Source of the DNA: an uncultured Duncaniella sp.
Lineage (GTDB): Bacteria; Bacteroidota; Bacteroidia; Bacteroidales; Muribaculaceae
NCBI RefSeq assembly: GCF_910577345.1
Contig: NZ_CAJTMT010000018.1
Location: forward strand, 1 to 5,005
DNA: 5,005 nucleotides
Direction: 5' to 3'
This document shows, piece after piece, positions 1-4,389 of this stretch. The notes under the pieces are model-generated. The model was given only the letters and a program-made list of their open reading frames with translations. It did no database searches and was not told the origin of the DNA. A program made the translations under genes and the position numbers. Positions within the stretch are counted from its first letter, which is position 1; each line of letters begins with the position of its first letter.

Positions 1-7
1 AAGTTAC

Positions 8-15
8 TATATTTG
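8..15 (+). promoter_or_regulatory. Bacteroidetes -7 promoter box of repeat copy 1
   Basis: TATATTTG matches the Bacteroidetes sigma-ABfr -7 consensus TAnnTTTG. It stands directly upstream of the conserved leader, so transcription would begin near position 20-22. The matching -33 element would lie outside the window. The same arrangement is found at copy 2 (2612-2619), which supports the call. Confidence 0.6.
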
Positions 16-19
16 CACT

Positions 20-92
20 GTGTTTTCATGGTATTAGATTTAAGGTTAAAAAACAACAGGGCTGTCGGGATGACAGCCCTGTTGTTTGTTTA
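20..92 (+). ncRNA. Candidate small RNA / short leader transcript, repeat copy 1
   Basis: A unit of about 70 nt begins just after a TAnnTTTG box, carries the leader TGTTTTCATGGTATTAGATT, then a purine-rich AAGGTTAAAA spacer, and ends in a strong hairpin. Copy 2 at 2620-2697 has nearly the same leader but a hairpin of different sequence. No downstream gene lies close enough to be an obvious attenuation target: the next credible start codon is at 280. From memory, very similar leaders recur in Bacteroides and related genomes, but I cannot verify that here and assign no named RNA family. An ORF reading MVLDLRL... from the ATG at 29 is probably not translated, since copy 2 has ATA and an early stop. 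Seen: promoter box, leader identity and hairpin. Inferred: a stable independent RNA. Confidence 0.5.
51..92 (+). terminator. Hairpin terminator of repeat copy 1
   Basis: Positions 51-66 (AAACAACAGGGCTGTC) pair perfectly with 72-87 around the loop GGGAT, giving a 16-bp stem. A broken U-rich tail (85-92, TTTGTTTA) follows. The A-rich left arm and U-rich right arm would let it act in both directions. The cap GTC-GGGAT-GAC matches that of copy 2. Confidence 0.7.
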
Positions 93-95
93 ATA

Positions 96-279
96 GCCAC
101 TCAATATTATGGCCACTCAATTACATCCTGTCCCTCAACATTAATTTACGTTAATGCAACGAACCCACAATCCTGCAATTGCGTTTGACAGATGAACCGG
201 CACGCATTCAATTCAATGGTGCCACGGTGTGTCTACATTCAAGCTATTTATTAATGACAAATTAAAACAATTTTTTATT
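96..279. other. Gene-free leader region with short repeats and a bulged hairpin
   Basis: No credible gene here. The direct repeat GCCACTCAAT occurs at 96-105 and 112-121. An inverted repeat CATTAA...TTAATG (139-144 and 151-156) and the palindrome GCAATTGC (175-182) follow. The best structure is a bulged hairpin at 196-228: ACCG/CGGT, GCAC/GTGC and CATT/AATG pair around CAATTC. A poor promoter match, TGCGTTTG (180-187), lies just before the hairpin, with no clear -33 partner. The region may be the 5' leader of the small gene at 280. Confidence 0.4.
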
Positions 280-453
280 ATGGAAATTTTCAGCCGTCAC
301 GAACACGAGAAAGACTCTTCATGTCGCCGCCACCACCTGCTCCACTGCATCCTCCATGCAACCCTGCAGGTAGCCACTCTCGCAGCCGCACTGATCACTC
401 TCAACGAAGTCGACAAACTCCGCAAGGATGTGAAACTGATCCGTCGCAAATAG
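280..453 (+). CDS. Small His-rich single-span membrane protein, unknown function
   Basis: The 57-aa product begins MEIFSRHEHEKDSSC and I do not recognise a named family. The N-terminal part is rich in His (residues 7, 9, 18, 19, 22, 26) with Cys15 and Cys23. Residues about 20-41 form a hydrophobic, Ala/Leu-rich stretch that could span the inner membrane. The end is a charged, probably helical tail (EVDKLRKDVKLIRRK). I chose the ATG at 280 because an AT-rich, Shine-Dalgarno-free stretch precedes it, as usual in this phylum. An in-frame GTG at 229 would add 17 residues but falls at the foot of the 196-228 hairpin. A good terminator follows at 496-535. The His/Cys content and the ZIP transporter 290 nt downstream hint at metal, but this is speculation: the two genes are separated by a terminator and an opposing tRNA gene. 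Confidence 0.55.
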   Translation: MEIFSRHEHEKDSSCRRHHLLHCILHATLQVATLAAALITLNEVDKLRKDVKLIRRK

Positions 454-495
454 CAACCATGCATCAGCTCCCATCACGACAAAAAAGGATAAAAT

Positions 496-535
496 AAAAA
501 GCCATCCCGAAGTAGACTTTCCGGAATGGCTTTTT
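496..535. terminator. Bidirectional terminator shared by the small ORF and tRNA-Arg
   Basis: AAAAAGCCATCCCG (496-509) pairs with 522-535 (CGGAATGGC plus T5), with one C/A mismatch (506 against 525) and a 12-nt loop. The A5 and T5 flanks give a U-tract on either strand, so it can end the small gene at 280-453 on the plus strand and the tRNA transcript on the minus strand. Confidence 0.85.
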
Positions 536-547
536 CCTTAACCTTTG

Positions 548-621
548 TGACTCCTACAGGATTCAAACCTGTAACCTTCTGATCCGTAGTCAGATGCTCT
601 ATTCAGTTGAGCTAAGGAGCC
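548..621 (-). tRNA. tRNA-Arg (anticodon ACG)
   Basis: The reverse complement folds as a full cloverleaf of 74 nt. The acceptor stem GGCTCCT/AGGAGTC has one G-U pair at 2:71. The D-stem is GCTC/GAGC, the anticodon stem TCTGA/TCAGA carries the loop CTACGGA with anticodon ACG, the variable loop is AGGTT, the T-stem is ACAGG/CCTGT, and A73 is the discriminator. The 3' CCA is not encoded (ACAAA follows) and must be added by CCA nucleotidyltransferase. ACG reads CGN codons after A34 is deaminated to inosine by TadA (family knowledge). It has its own promoter and shares the 496-535 terminator. Confidence 0.97.
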
Positions 622-633
622 GTTTTGTGAGTG

Positions 634-665
634 CAAAATTACGGCATTATTCTGATTCCTCCAAA
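634..665 (-). promoter_or_regulatory. Promoter of tRNA-Arg
   Basis: On the minus strand TTTG (662-665) is followed after exactly 20 nt by TAATTTTG (634-641), a full match to the Bacteroidetes TTTG-N19/20-TAnnTTTG promoter. The predicted start lies a few nucleotides before the mature tRNA 5' end at 621. Confidence 0.85.
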
Positions 666-700
666 TTTTTCAACAACTTTTTTTCATCACAAAACACAAT

Positions 701-733
701 TTTTATAAAATTCACACCGTATATTTTATAAAA
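701..733. promoter_or_regulatory. Twin TTTTATAAAA palindromes before zupT (possible operator/promoter)
   Basis: The 10-bp palindrome TTTTATAAAA occurs at 701-710 and again at 724-733, 23 bp apart and just upstream of the zupT start at 742. A weak -7 box, TATATTTT (720-727, last G missing), overlaps the second copy. The layout would suit a metal-responsive repressor, but AT-rich spacers produce such palindromes by chance and no known Zur/Fur/MntR consensus is clearly matched. Confidence 0.3.
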
Positions 734-741
734 CATTCCGT

Positions 742-1545
742 ATGCCCGAACTATCAACCATACTTATTGCCCTGGGACTCACCATTGTAGCCGGTTTATC
801 GACCGGAATAGGTGCACTCATATCTTTTTTCACAAAAAGTACTGACACGCGTATGCTTGCCGTATCGCTTGGCCTGTCAGCCGGAGTGATGGTCTACATT
901 TCCTTCATGGAACTCATGCCGGAAGCGGTCGAAGGACTTGAGACAATCTATTCGTCGCGCATGGCAGAACTTTTCATGCTCCTTGCCTTCTTCGGCGGCA
1001 TAGCCCTTATCGCCCTCATCGACTATCTTGTCCCCGAGGATGAAAACCCTCATGAACCCCATACCCTTTCGGAACTCCAGACCGGCACCTCACACCATCA
1101 GCTCAAACGCACCGGCACCATGCTCGCTGTCGCTATCGGCATCCACAATTTCCCGGAAGGCATGGCCACATTCATCTCCTGCCTCGACGGACTCCAAGTG
1201 GCACTCCCCATCATGATTGCCATAGCCATCCACAATATTCCGGAAGGCATAGCCGTCTCAGTCCCCATCTATCACTCGACCGGCGACCGCAAGAAAGCCT
1301 TGCGCCTATCATTGCTCTCCGGACTGGCCGAACCGGCGGGAGCGCTTATCGGCATGGCCTTCCTGCTCCCCTTCTGGTCACCTGTAGTCAACGCCATCTG
1401 CCTTGCATCAGTCGCAGGTATAATGGTCTATATTGCGTTCGACGAACTCCTCCCCGGTGCTGAAAGTTTCGGCCACCACCATCTTTCACTCATAGGTGTA
1501 ATCACGGGCATGGCCCTTATGGCGCTCACCCTACTGATTCTTTGA
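742..1545 (+). CDS. zupT: ZIP-family divalent metal (zinc) transporter, ZupT type
   Basis: This is a 267-aa inner-membrane importer of Zn2+ and probably other divalent metals (Fe2+, Mn2+). E. coli ZupT, from memory, is about 257 aa. Eight hydrophobic segments can be read at about 7-29, 37-57, 75-96, 124-146, 151-173, 187-209, 213-233 and 246-266. The two ZIP signatures are present: HNFPEG (135-140) in TM4 and HNIPEG (164-169) in TM5, giving metal-binding His135, Asn136, Glu139, His164, Asn165 and Glu168. Glu197 (GLAEP) in TM6 matches the conserved GLAE motif. The cytoplasmic TM3-TM4 loop (about 97-122) carries His104, 107, 118 and 119, as is common in the family. The ATG at 742 is the only reasonable start. 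The 3' end overlaps the facing HAD gene by 20 nt and no terminator is visible. Confidence 0.95.
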   Translation: MPELSTILIALGLTIVAGLSTGIGALISFFTKSTDTRMLAVSLGLSAGVMVYISFMELMPEAVEGLETIYSSRMAELFMLLAFFGGIALIALIDYLVPEDENPHEPHTLSELQTGTSHHQLKRTGTMLAVAIGIHNFPEGMATFISCLDGLQVALPIMIAIAIHNIPEGIAVSVPIYHSTGDRKKALRLSLLSGLAEPAGALIGMAFLLPFWSPVVNAICLASVAGIMVYIAFDELLPGAESFGHHHLSLIGVITGMALMALTLLIL

Positions 1546-2386
1546 TTGCCTGCTCATACATGTCGCGTGCGACCGACGATGCTCCGTTCGGCCCTATGAC
1601 CCTGTCGGCACGCTCTAACACCTCCGGCATGGCATTGGCGACAGCGACGGCATCGTCAGCGATCTCAAACATCGGGAGGTCGTTCAGATTGTCGCCGTAG
1701 ACAGTGATGCGTTCCGCTCCTATCTTGTCGGCAAGCCAGCGTATGGCCTTTGCCTTGCTGACACCGGCACCGAATATTTCCAGATTTGCTATATCCTTAT
1801 TAAATATATCACGGTAACACGACACTGACAGGCCCCTTATTCCCCGGAGCCTGTCGGCCACCGCCTCTATCTTCCGGGCATCGCCCATCGCAAAGGCAAG
1901 AATCATGCCTGGCTGCGGCTTTGTGAGCGGGGCGCTCTCACCCAAAACAAAACGTTTGCCCTTCAGGTGACGCCGCTCCTCATAGAACTCCGTCTCCTGA
2001 CGGTTCATCTCCACAGGGTGGTAGACCGTCAGCTTTTCCCCACCGTCCAATACATATATAAAAGGATGCACTCCGCTTTCAGCAAAAGCGGCAAGCAACT
2101 CGCGAGCAATATCCTCGTCGAAGAGGACAGGATTTATATAGCGGTCCATATTCCGCTCCCAGAGCGCGGCTCCGGTCATCACGATGGCCGGAATGTCGGT
2201 ATAAGTATTTTCAAGCAACACATCGACGGTAGCGGGAGTACGGGCAGTGGCAACCGTCACCGGAAAGCCGCGCTTCGACAATTCCGTGATGAGTTCCGCG
2301 CTCTCGGCGCTGACAAGACTGTCGGGACCAAGGAGAGTCCCGTCCATATCGCTTACAAAAAGATGTTTTTTAAGTAAAGGTGTCAT
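1526..2386 (-). CDS. Cof-type HAD-IIB phosphatase
   Basis: A haloacid-dehalogenase superfamily hydrolase of 286 aa, a typical length for Cof-like enzymes; it should be a cytoplasmic Mg2+-dependent phosphatase acting on small phosphorylated metabolites (sugar phosphates, nucleotides, FMN or PLP in characterised relatives). Visible motifs: motif I DMDGT (13-17, nucleophile Asp13 and acid/base Asp15), motif II in VTVATART (Thr47), motif III Lys in VSKAKAI (near 211), and motif IV GDNLND (231-236, Asp232 and Asp236). The segment between motifs II and III (about 80-190) is the type-IIB cap, which sets specificity, so the substrate cannot be named. I prefer the ATG at 2386; an upstream in-frame TTG at 2395 would add three residues. 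Its promoter is at 2448-2481. The stop codon lies inside the zupT 3' end. Confidence 0.93.
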   Translation of the reverse strand: MTPLLKKHLFVSDMDGTLLGPDSLVSAESAELITELSKRGFPVTVATARTPATVDVLLENTYTDIPAIVMTGAALWERNMDRYINPVLFDEDIARELLAAFAESGVHPFIYVLDGGEKLTVYHPVEMNRQETEFYEERRHLKGKRFVLGESAPLTKPQPGMILAFAMGDARKIEAVADRLRGIRGLSVSCYRDIFNKDIANLEIFGAGVSKAKAIRWLADKIGAERITVYGDNLNDLPMFEIADDAVAVANAMPEVLERADRVIGPNGASSVARDMYEQAIKESVG

Positions 2387-2447
2387 AAGAAGCAAAATGC
2401 AATAAAAATCTCACCCGGCGGAATATTCTCACCGGCATTGCCGCCAA

Positions 2448-2481
2448 CAAAGTTACGACAATCTATTAAAAACACATCAAA
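2448..2481 (-). promoter_or_regulatory. Promoter of the HAD phosphatase gene
   Basis: On the minus strand TTTTG (2478-2481 plus flank) precedes TAACTTTG (2448-2455), a full TAnnTTTG match; the spacing is 22 nt, slightly longer than the usual 19-21. The transcript would begin near 2441 and have a leader of about 55 nt, in which GGCGG and CCGCC (plus-strand 2417-2421 and 2441-2445) can pair. Confidence 0.6.
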
Positions 2482-2611
2482 AAGCGTTTTTTCATCTTCA
2501 ACAGTGTTAAACAGAGCCGAATCACAGATAAAATTTCGGACTTTTCATACATTTTGTCTAAAAAATAGTTAAATAGGGAAACAAAGTATTTAAGATTCGA
2601 AAAATTATGCG

Positions 2612-2619
2612 TACATTTG
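2612..2619 (+). promoter_or_regulatory. Bacteroidetes -7 promoter box of repeat copy 2
   Basis: TACATTTG matches TAnnTTTG. The expected -33 region 20 nt upstream has only TTT (2589-2591), so the upstream element is weak. Position relative to the leader is the same as in copy 1 (8-15). Confidence 0.6.
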
Positions 2620-2697
2620 CATGTGTGTTTTTCATAGTATTAGATTAAGATAAAGGTTTAAAAAGGAAAGAGGATGTCGGGAGACATCTTCTTTTTT
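2620..2697 (+). ncRNA. Candidate small RNA / short leader transcript, repeat copy 2
   Basis: This copy shares with copy 1 the segment from the -7 box through TTTTCAT-GTATTAGATT and the AAGGTT-TAAAA spacer, with a few inserted bases (GATTAAGATAAAGGTTT against GATTTAAGGTT). The terminal hairpin has other arm sequences but the same cap. The start codon of the small ORF in copy 1 is ATA here and a TAA stop interrupts the frame, so the conserved part is not a peptide. It lies 170 nt before the pyrE start, yet pyrE has its own promoter downstream of it (2786-2816). I therefore read it as an independent short transcript rather than a pyrE attenuator, though readthrough control cannot be excluded. 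Confidence 0.5.
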
Positions 2698-2700
2698 ATT
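2664..2700 (+). terminator. Hairpin terminator of repeat copy 2
   Basis: GATGTC (2673-2678) and GACATC (2683-2688) close a GGGA tetraloop. The stem extends outward through a G-U pair (2672/2689) and AAAG/CTTT (2667-2670 with 2691-2694), into further A-U and G-U pairs. The right arm runs straight into a T6 tract (2692-2697). This is a good intrinsic terminator. Confidence 0.8.
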
Positions 2701-2716
2701 TATACCTCCCGTCAGA

Positions 2717-2745
2717 CCTCCAGACCGGAGGAGCTTCGGAAGCTC
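2717..2745. other. Two adjacent small hairpins upstream of the pyrE promoter
   Basis: CCTCC (2717-2721) pairs with GGAGG (2727-2731) around AGACC. The second is GAGCTT (2731-2736) with AAGCTC (2740-2745) around CGG. They share base 2731, so they compete or stack. A T-run follows 12 nt later (2758-2763), too far for a clean terminator. The string CGGAGGAGCTT (2726-2736) also occurs in the MITE-like element at 3643-3653. Confidence 0.35.
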
Positions 2746-2785
2746 TCCAAAATGTCATTTTTTAAGAAACGTAAACTAAAAAAAG

Positions 2786-2816
2786 TTGCATTTCGGCCAC
2801 GGAAATTCTAATTTTG
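2786..2816 (+). promoter_or_regulatory. Promoter of pyrE
   Basis: TTG (2786-2788), then 20 nt, then TAATTTTG (2809-2816): a near-ideal Bacteroidetes promoter with the same spacing and the same -7 sequence as the tRNA-Arg promoter. The transcript would begin around 2822-2824, giving a leader of about 45 nt. This rules out the TTG at 2814 as start codon, since it lies inside the -7 box. Confidence 0.85.
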
Positions 2817-2867
2817 CACCCGAATACTCAACAATTCATTTCATCTATTTCCAGCACAGATAACAAA

Positions 2868-3521
2868 ATGAAAAATCTTGACCTTATCCTTGCAGAAAAG
2901 TTACTGAAAATCAGTGCTATCAAACTTCAACCCGAGAACCCTTTCACATGGGCATCAGGCTGGAACTCCCCCATCTACACGGACAACCGCAAGACACTGT
3001 CGTATCCCGATGTCCGTAGTTTCATCAAGGTCGAGCTCACCCGCATCATCCTCGAGAATTTCGGCGACGTCGACGCAATCGCAGGCGTAGCTACAGGCGC
3101 AATCGCTCAGGGCGCACTCGTTGCCGATACCCTCGGTCTCCCATACGTCTATGTCCGCTCAACCCCCAAGGACCACGGACTTGAAAACCTCATTGAAGGC
3201 GATCTCCGTCCCGGCCAGAAAGTGGTTGTCGTTGAAGACCTCGTCTCAACAGGCGGCAGCAGCCTCAAGGCAGTCGAAGCCATCCGCAACGCCGGATGCG
3301 AAGTCATCGGCATGGTGGCCATCTTCAGCTATGAATTCCCCGTTGCCGTCAAGCGCTTCAAGGACGCAAACGTTCAGCTCATCACCCTTTCCAACTACTC
3401 AGCCCTCATTTCTGCCGCCCTTGAGACCGGCTTCATCCGTGAGAGCGACGTAGCTACCCTCAAGGAATGGCGCAAGGATCCCTCGCTCTGGACTCCCTCA
3501 ACCTCCGAGTCTGACGAATAA
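2868..3521 (+). CDS. pyrE: Orotate phosphoribosyltransferase
   Basis: PyrE joins orotate to PRPP to make orotidine 5'-monophosphate and pyrophosphate, the fifth step of de novo UMP synthesis, as a cytoplasmic dimer. The product has 217 aa, a usual length. The N-terminal signature FTWASGWNSPIYTDNR (26-41) matches the orotate-binding region. The catalytic flexible-loop segment YVRSTPKDHG (95-104) holds Lys101 and His103. The PRPP motif VVVVEDLVSTGGSS (119-132) has the acidic pair Glu123-Asp124. The ATG at 2868 was chosen: it follows an A-rich stretch and gives the standard N-terminus, whereas longer in-frame starts would lie in the promoter. The gene has its own promoter (2786-2816) and terminator (3548-3595), so it looks monocistronic here. 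The C-terminal tail (PSTSESDE) is acidic and probably disordered. Confidence 0.97.
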   Translation: MKNLDLILAEKLLKISAIKLQPENPFTWASGWNSPIYTDNRKTLSYPDVRSFIKVELTRIILENFGDVDAIAGVATGAIAQGALVADTLGLPYVYVRSTPKDHGLENLIEGDLRPGQKVVVVEDLVSTGGSSLKAVEAIRNAGCEVIGMVAIFSYEFPVAVKRFKDANVQLITLSNYSALISAALETGFIRESDVATLKEWRKDPSLWTPSTSESDE

Positions 3522-3547
3522 AAAAACATCAAAACTGACAACTCCAT

Positions 3548-3595
3548 AAAGCCACCAGTCCGCACCCCACACTCAGGATCGGACCGGTGGCTTTT
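3548..3595 (+). terminator. Terminator of pyrE
   Basis: AAAGCCACCAGTCCG (3548-3562) pairs with 3580-3594 with one A/C mismatch (3557 against 3585) and a 17-nt loop, followed by a short T4 run (3592-3595). The MITE-like element begins only five bases after the T-run. Confidence 0.85.
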
Positions 3596-3599
3596 CTAA

Positions 3600-3632
3600 G
3601 AGGGTGTTTAATACTAAATGTTAACCCGTGGG
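3600..3632 (+). repeat. Left terminal inverted repeat of the MITE-like element
   Basis: Begins GAGGGTGTTTAATACTAAAT and ends CCGTGGG. It matches the reverse complement of 3907-3939 except at 3625. Confidence 0.9.
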
Positions 3633-3634
3633 TT

Positions 3635-3724
3635 CCGTATTTCGGAGGAGCTTTTCTGCTGCGTTGAGGGAGTGTACTTAATGTACACGACTGAAACAAA
3701 GCGGAAAAGATGCCTGAAAGACGG
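3635..3724. repeat. Large imperfect internal hairpin of the left half
   Basis: CCGTATTTCGG... (3635-3665) is imperfectly complementary to 3695-3724 (...CTGAAAGACGG); shared blocks include CCGT, TTTC and CTTTT. At the tip GTGTAC (3672-3677, flanked by GA/CG) pairs with GTACAC (3683-3688) around TTAAT. As RNA or cruciform DNA this would be a long stem with internal loops. Confidence 0.55.
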
Positions 3725-3835
3725 AAAGGCGAAGGTAACTTTTACAGATTAATATATCCTCATAATAAAAAGAATAAAATAAAATATTATGAAACTATAA
3801 TACTGTTGCCTCGGTTTTTCTTTGGCGCTTATCCC

Positions 3836-3881
3836 GTAACTCTTCGGTCGAGTGCCAAAGGGCACACTCCCTCATCGTTAC
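3836..3881. repeat. Internal hairpin of the right half
   Basis: GTAAC (3836-3840) pairs with GTTAC (3877-3881). Inside, GAGTG-CC (3850-3856) pairs with GGCAC-ACTC (3861-3869) with a bulge, around AAAG. On the opposite strand this corresponds in position and order to the left-half hairpin tip, with different bases on both arms. Confidence 0.5.
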
Positions 3882-3906
3882 AGAATAATCCCTCAAAGAT
3901 AAACCG

Positions 3907-3939
3907 CCCACGGATTAACATTTAGTATTAAACACCCTC
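3907..3939 (-). repeat. Right terminal inverted repeat of the MITE-like element
   Basis: Ends AACACCCTC and is the reverse complement of 3600-3632 with one mismatch (3914). Directly followed by the TAA duplication at 3940-3942. Confidence 0.9.
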
Positions 3940-3965
3940 TAACCTAAACAAAAAGAACATCAATA

Positions 3966-4385
3966 ATGGCAACTTACAGCGGTAAACCCGTCACCCTCCC
4001 CCGTCCGATTGCGACGGTATACGAAAAAGTAGCTGACCTCAGCCAGTACAAAGACCTCGTCGACCAGCTTCCCGAAGAGCATCGCGAACGCCTCAACGGC
4101 GTGGAATTCGAAGGCGAATCCATCAGCATGGATGCTCCCGCCATCGGTAAGCTCGTGTTCAAGATTTCAGAGCGCATCCCGACAAGCCGCGTCAGCTTCT
4201 CGGCCGAAGGCTGCCCAGTGCCCCTCACACTCTCTGTCAACCTTAAGGAAGCCGGCGAGGAGTCCACAACCATCACCCCTGCCATCAAGATTGACATTCC
4301 CCCGATGCTCCGTCCCTTCATCGGCAACAAGATTCAGGAGGCAGCCGATAAGTTCGGCGAAGTTTTCACTTCAATCTTCAAGTAA
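3966..4385 (+). CDS. SRPBCC (START/Bet v1-like) family protein
   Basis: A 139-aa cytoplasmic protein without signal peptide or membrane segment. Its layout suggests the SRPBCC helix-grip fold: an N-terminal strand and helices (about 1-45, with PRPIATVYEKVADLSQYKDL), then a run of beta strands (about 46-110: VEFEGESISM, GKLVFKISER, RVSFSAEG, PLTLSVNLKEA, TTITPAIKIDI) and a long C-terminal helix (about 113-138, PFIGNKIQEAADKFGEVF) that would close over a hydrophobic pocket. Such proteins bind lipids or other hydrophobic ligands; members are often labelled polyketide cyclase/dehydrase, which should not be taken as function. The start at 3966 follows an A-rich leader. The lipoprotein gene begins 4 nt after the stop, so the two are almost certainly co-transcribed. 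No clear TAnnTTTG promoter lies in the 26 nt after the MITE, so the promoter is inside the element or has been lost. Confidence 0.8.
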   Translation: MATYSGKPVTLPRPIATVYEKVADLSQYKDLVDQLPEEHRERLNGVEFEGESISMDAPAIGKLVFKISERIPTSRVSFSAEGCPVPLTLSVNLKEAGEESTTITPAIKIDIPPMLRPFIGNKIQEAADKFGEVFTSIFK

Positions 4386-4389
4386 GGCC

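Larger units (their letters stand above)
2387..2867. other. 480-nt gene-free spacer between HAD gene and pyrE
   Basis: The spacer holds, in order, the HAD promoter (2448-2481, minus), an AT-rich stretch without recognisable features (about 2482-2600), the second promoter-leader-hairpin unit (2612-2697), two adjacent small hairpins (2717-2745) and the pyrE promoter (2786-2816). I see no protein-coding gene here on either strand. Confidence 0.6.
3600..3939. mobile_element. 340-bp MITE-like non-autonomous element with terminal inverted repeats
   Basis: The ends are inverted copies: 3600-3632 and 3907-3939 match at 32 of 33 positions, starting GAGGGTGTTTAATACTAAAT. The single difference is C3625 against A3914. 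The element is flanked by TAA on both sides (3597-3599, 3940-3942), a likely 3-bp target duplication; the longer shared string TCTAA partly belongs to the repeat end. No transposase fragment is recognisable inside; the only reading frame, 71 codons from 3710, runs into the right terminal repeat and has no protein character. Beyond the terminal repeats the halves remain collinear inverted copies: GAGGGAGTGT lies 66 nt from each end. A 3-bp TNA duplication occurs in some IS5-family groups (family knowledge), but I cannot name the parent IS. It sits between the pyrE terminator and the SRPBCC gene, 26 nt before that start codon. Confidence 0.85.

Noticed and set aside
29..94. A 21-codon ORF (MVLDLRLKNN...) in repeat copy 1
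   Set aside because: Copy 2 has ATA instead of ATG and a TAA stop after four codons, while the nucleotide sequence stays conserved; most of the ORF is the terminator hairpin.
1967..2377. A 136-codon plus-strand ORF
   Set aside because: Antisense shadow of the HAD phosphatase, whose motifs I to IV are all in the minus-strand frame.
2612..2867. Repeat copy 2 as a pyrimidine attenuator of pyrE
   Set aside because: A near-ideal pyrE promoter (2786-2816) lies downstream of the hairpin, so main pyrE transcription would not pass through it; only minor readthrough control remains possible.
3796..3801. TATAAT inside the MITE as a sigma-70 -10 box
   Set aside because: Bacteroidetes primary sigma factor uses TAnnTTTG; in AT-rich sequence a lone TATAAT carries little weight.
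3710..3925. A 71-codon ORF inside the MITE-like element
   Set aside because: It runs into the right terminal inverted repeat, has no A-rich leader or protein-like composition, and shows no transposase features.
4132..4389. An N-terminal extension of the lipoprotein frame
   Set aside because: It overlaps the SRPBCC gene in another frame, is Ser/Arg/Pro-rich shadow sequence, and would bury the lipoprotein signal peptide that starts at 4390.
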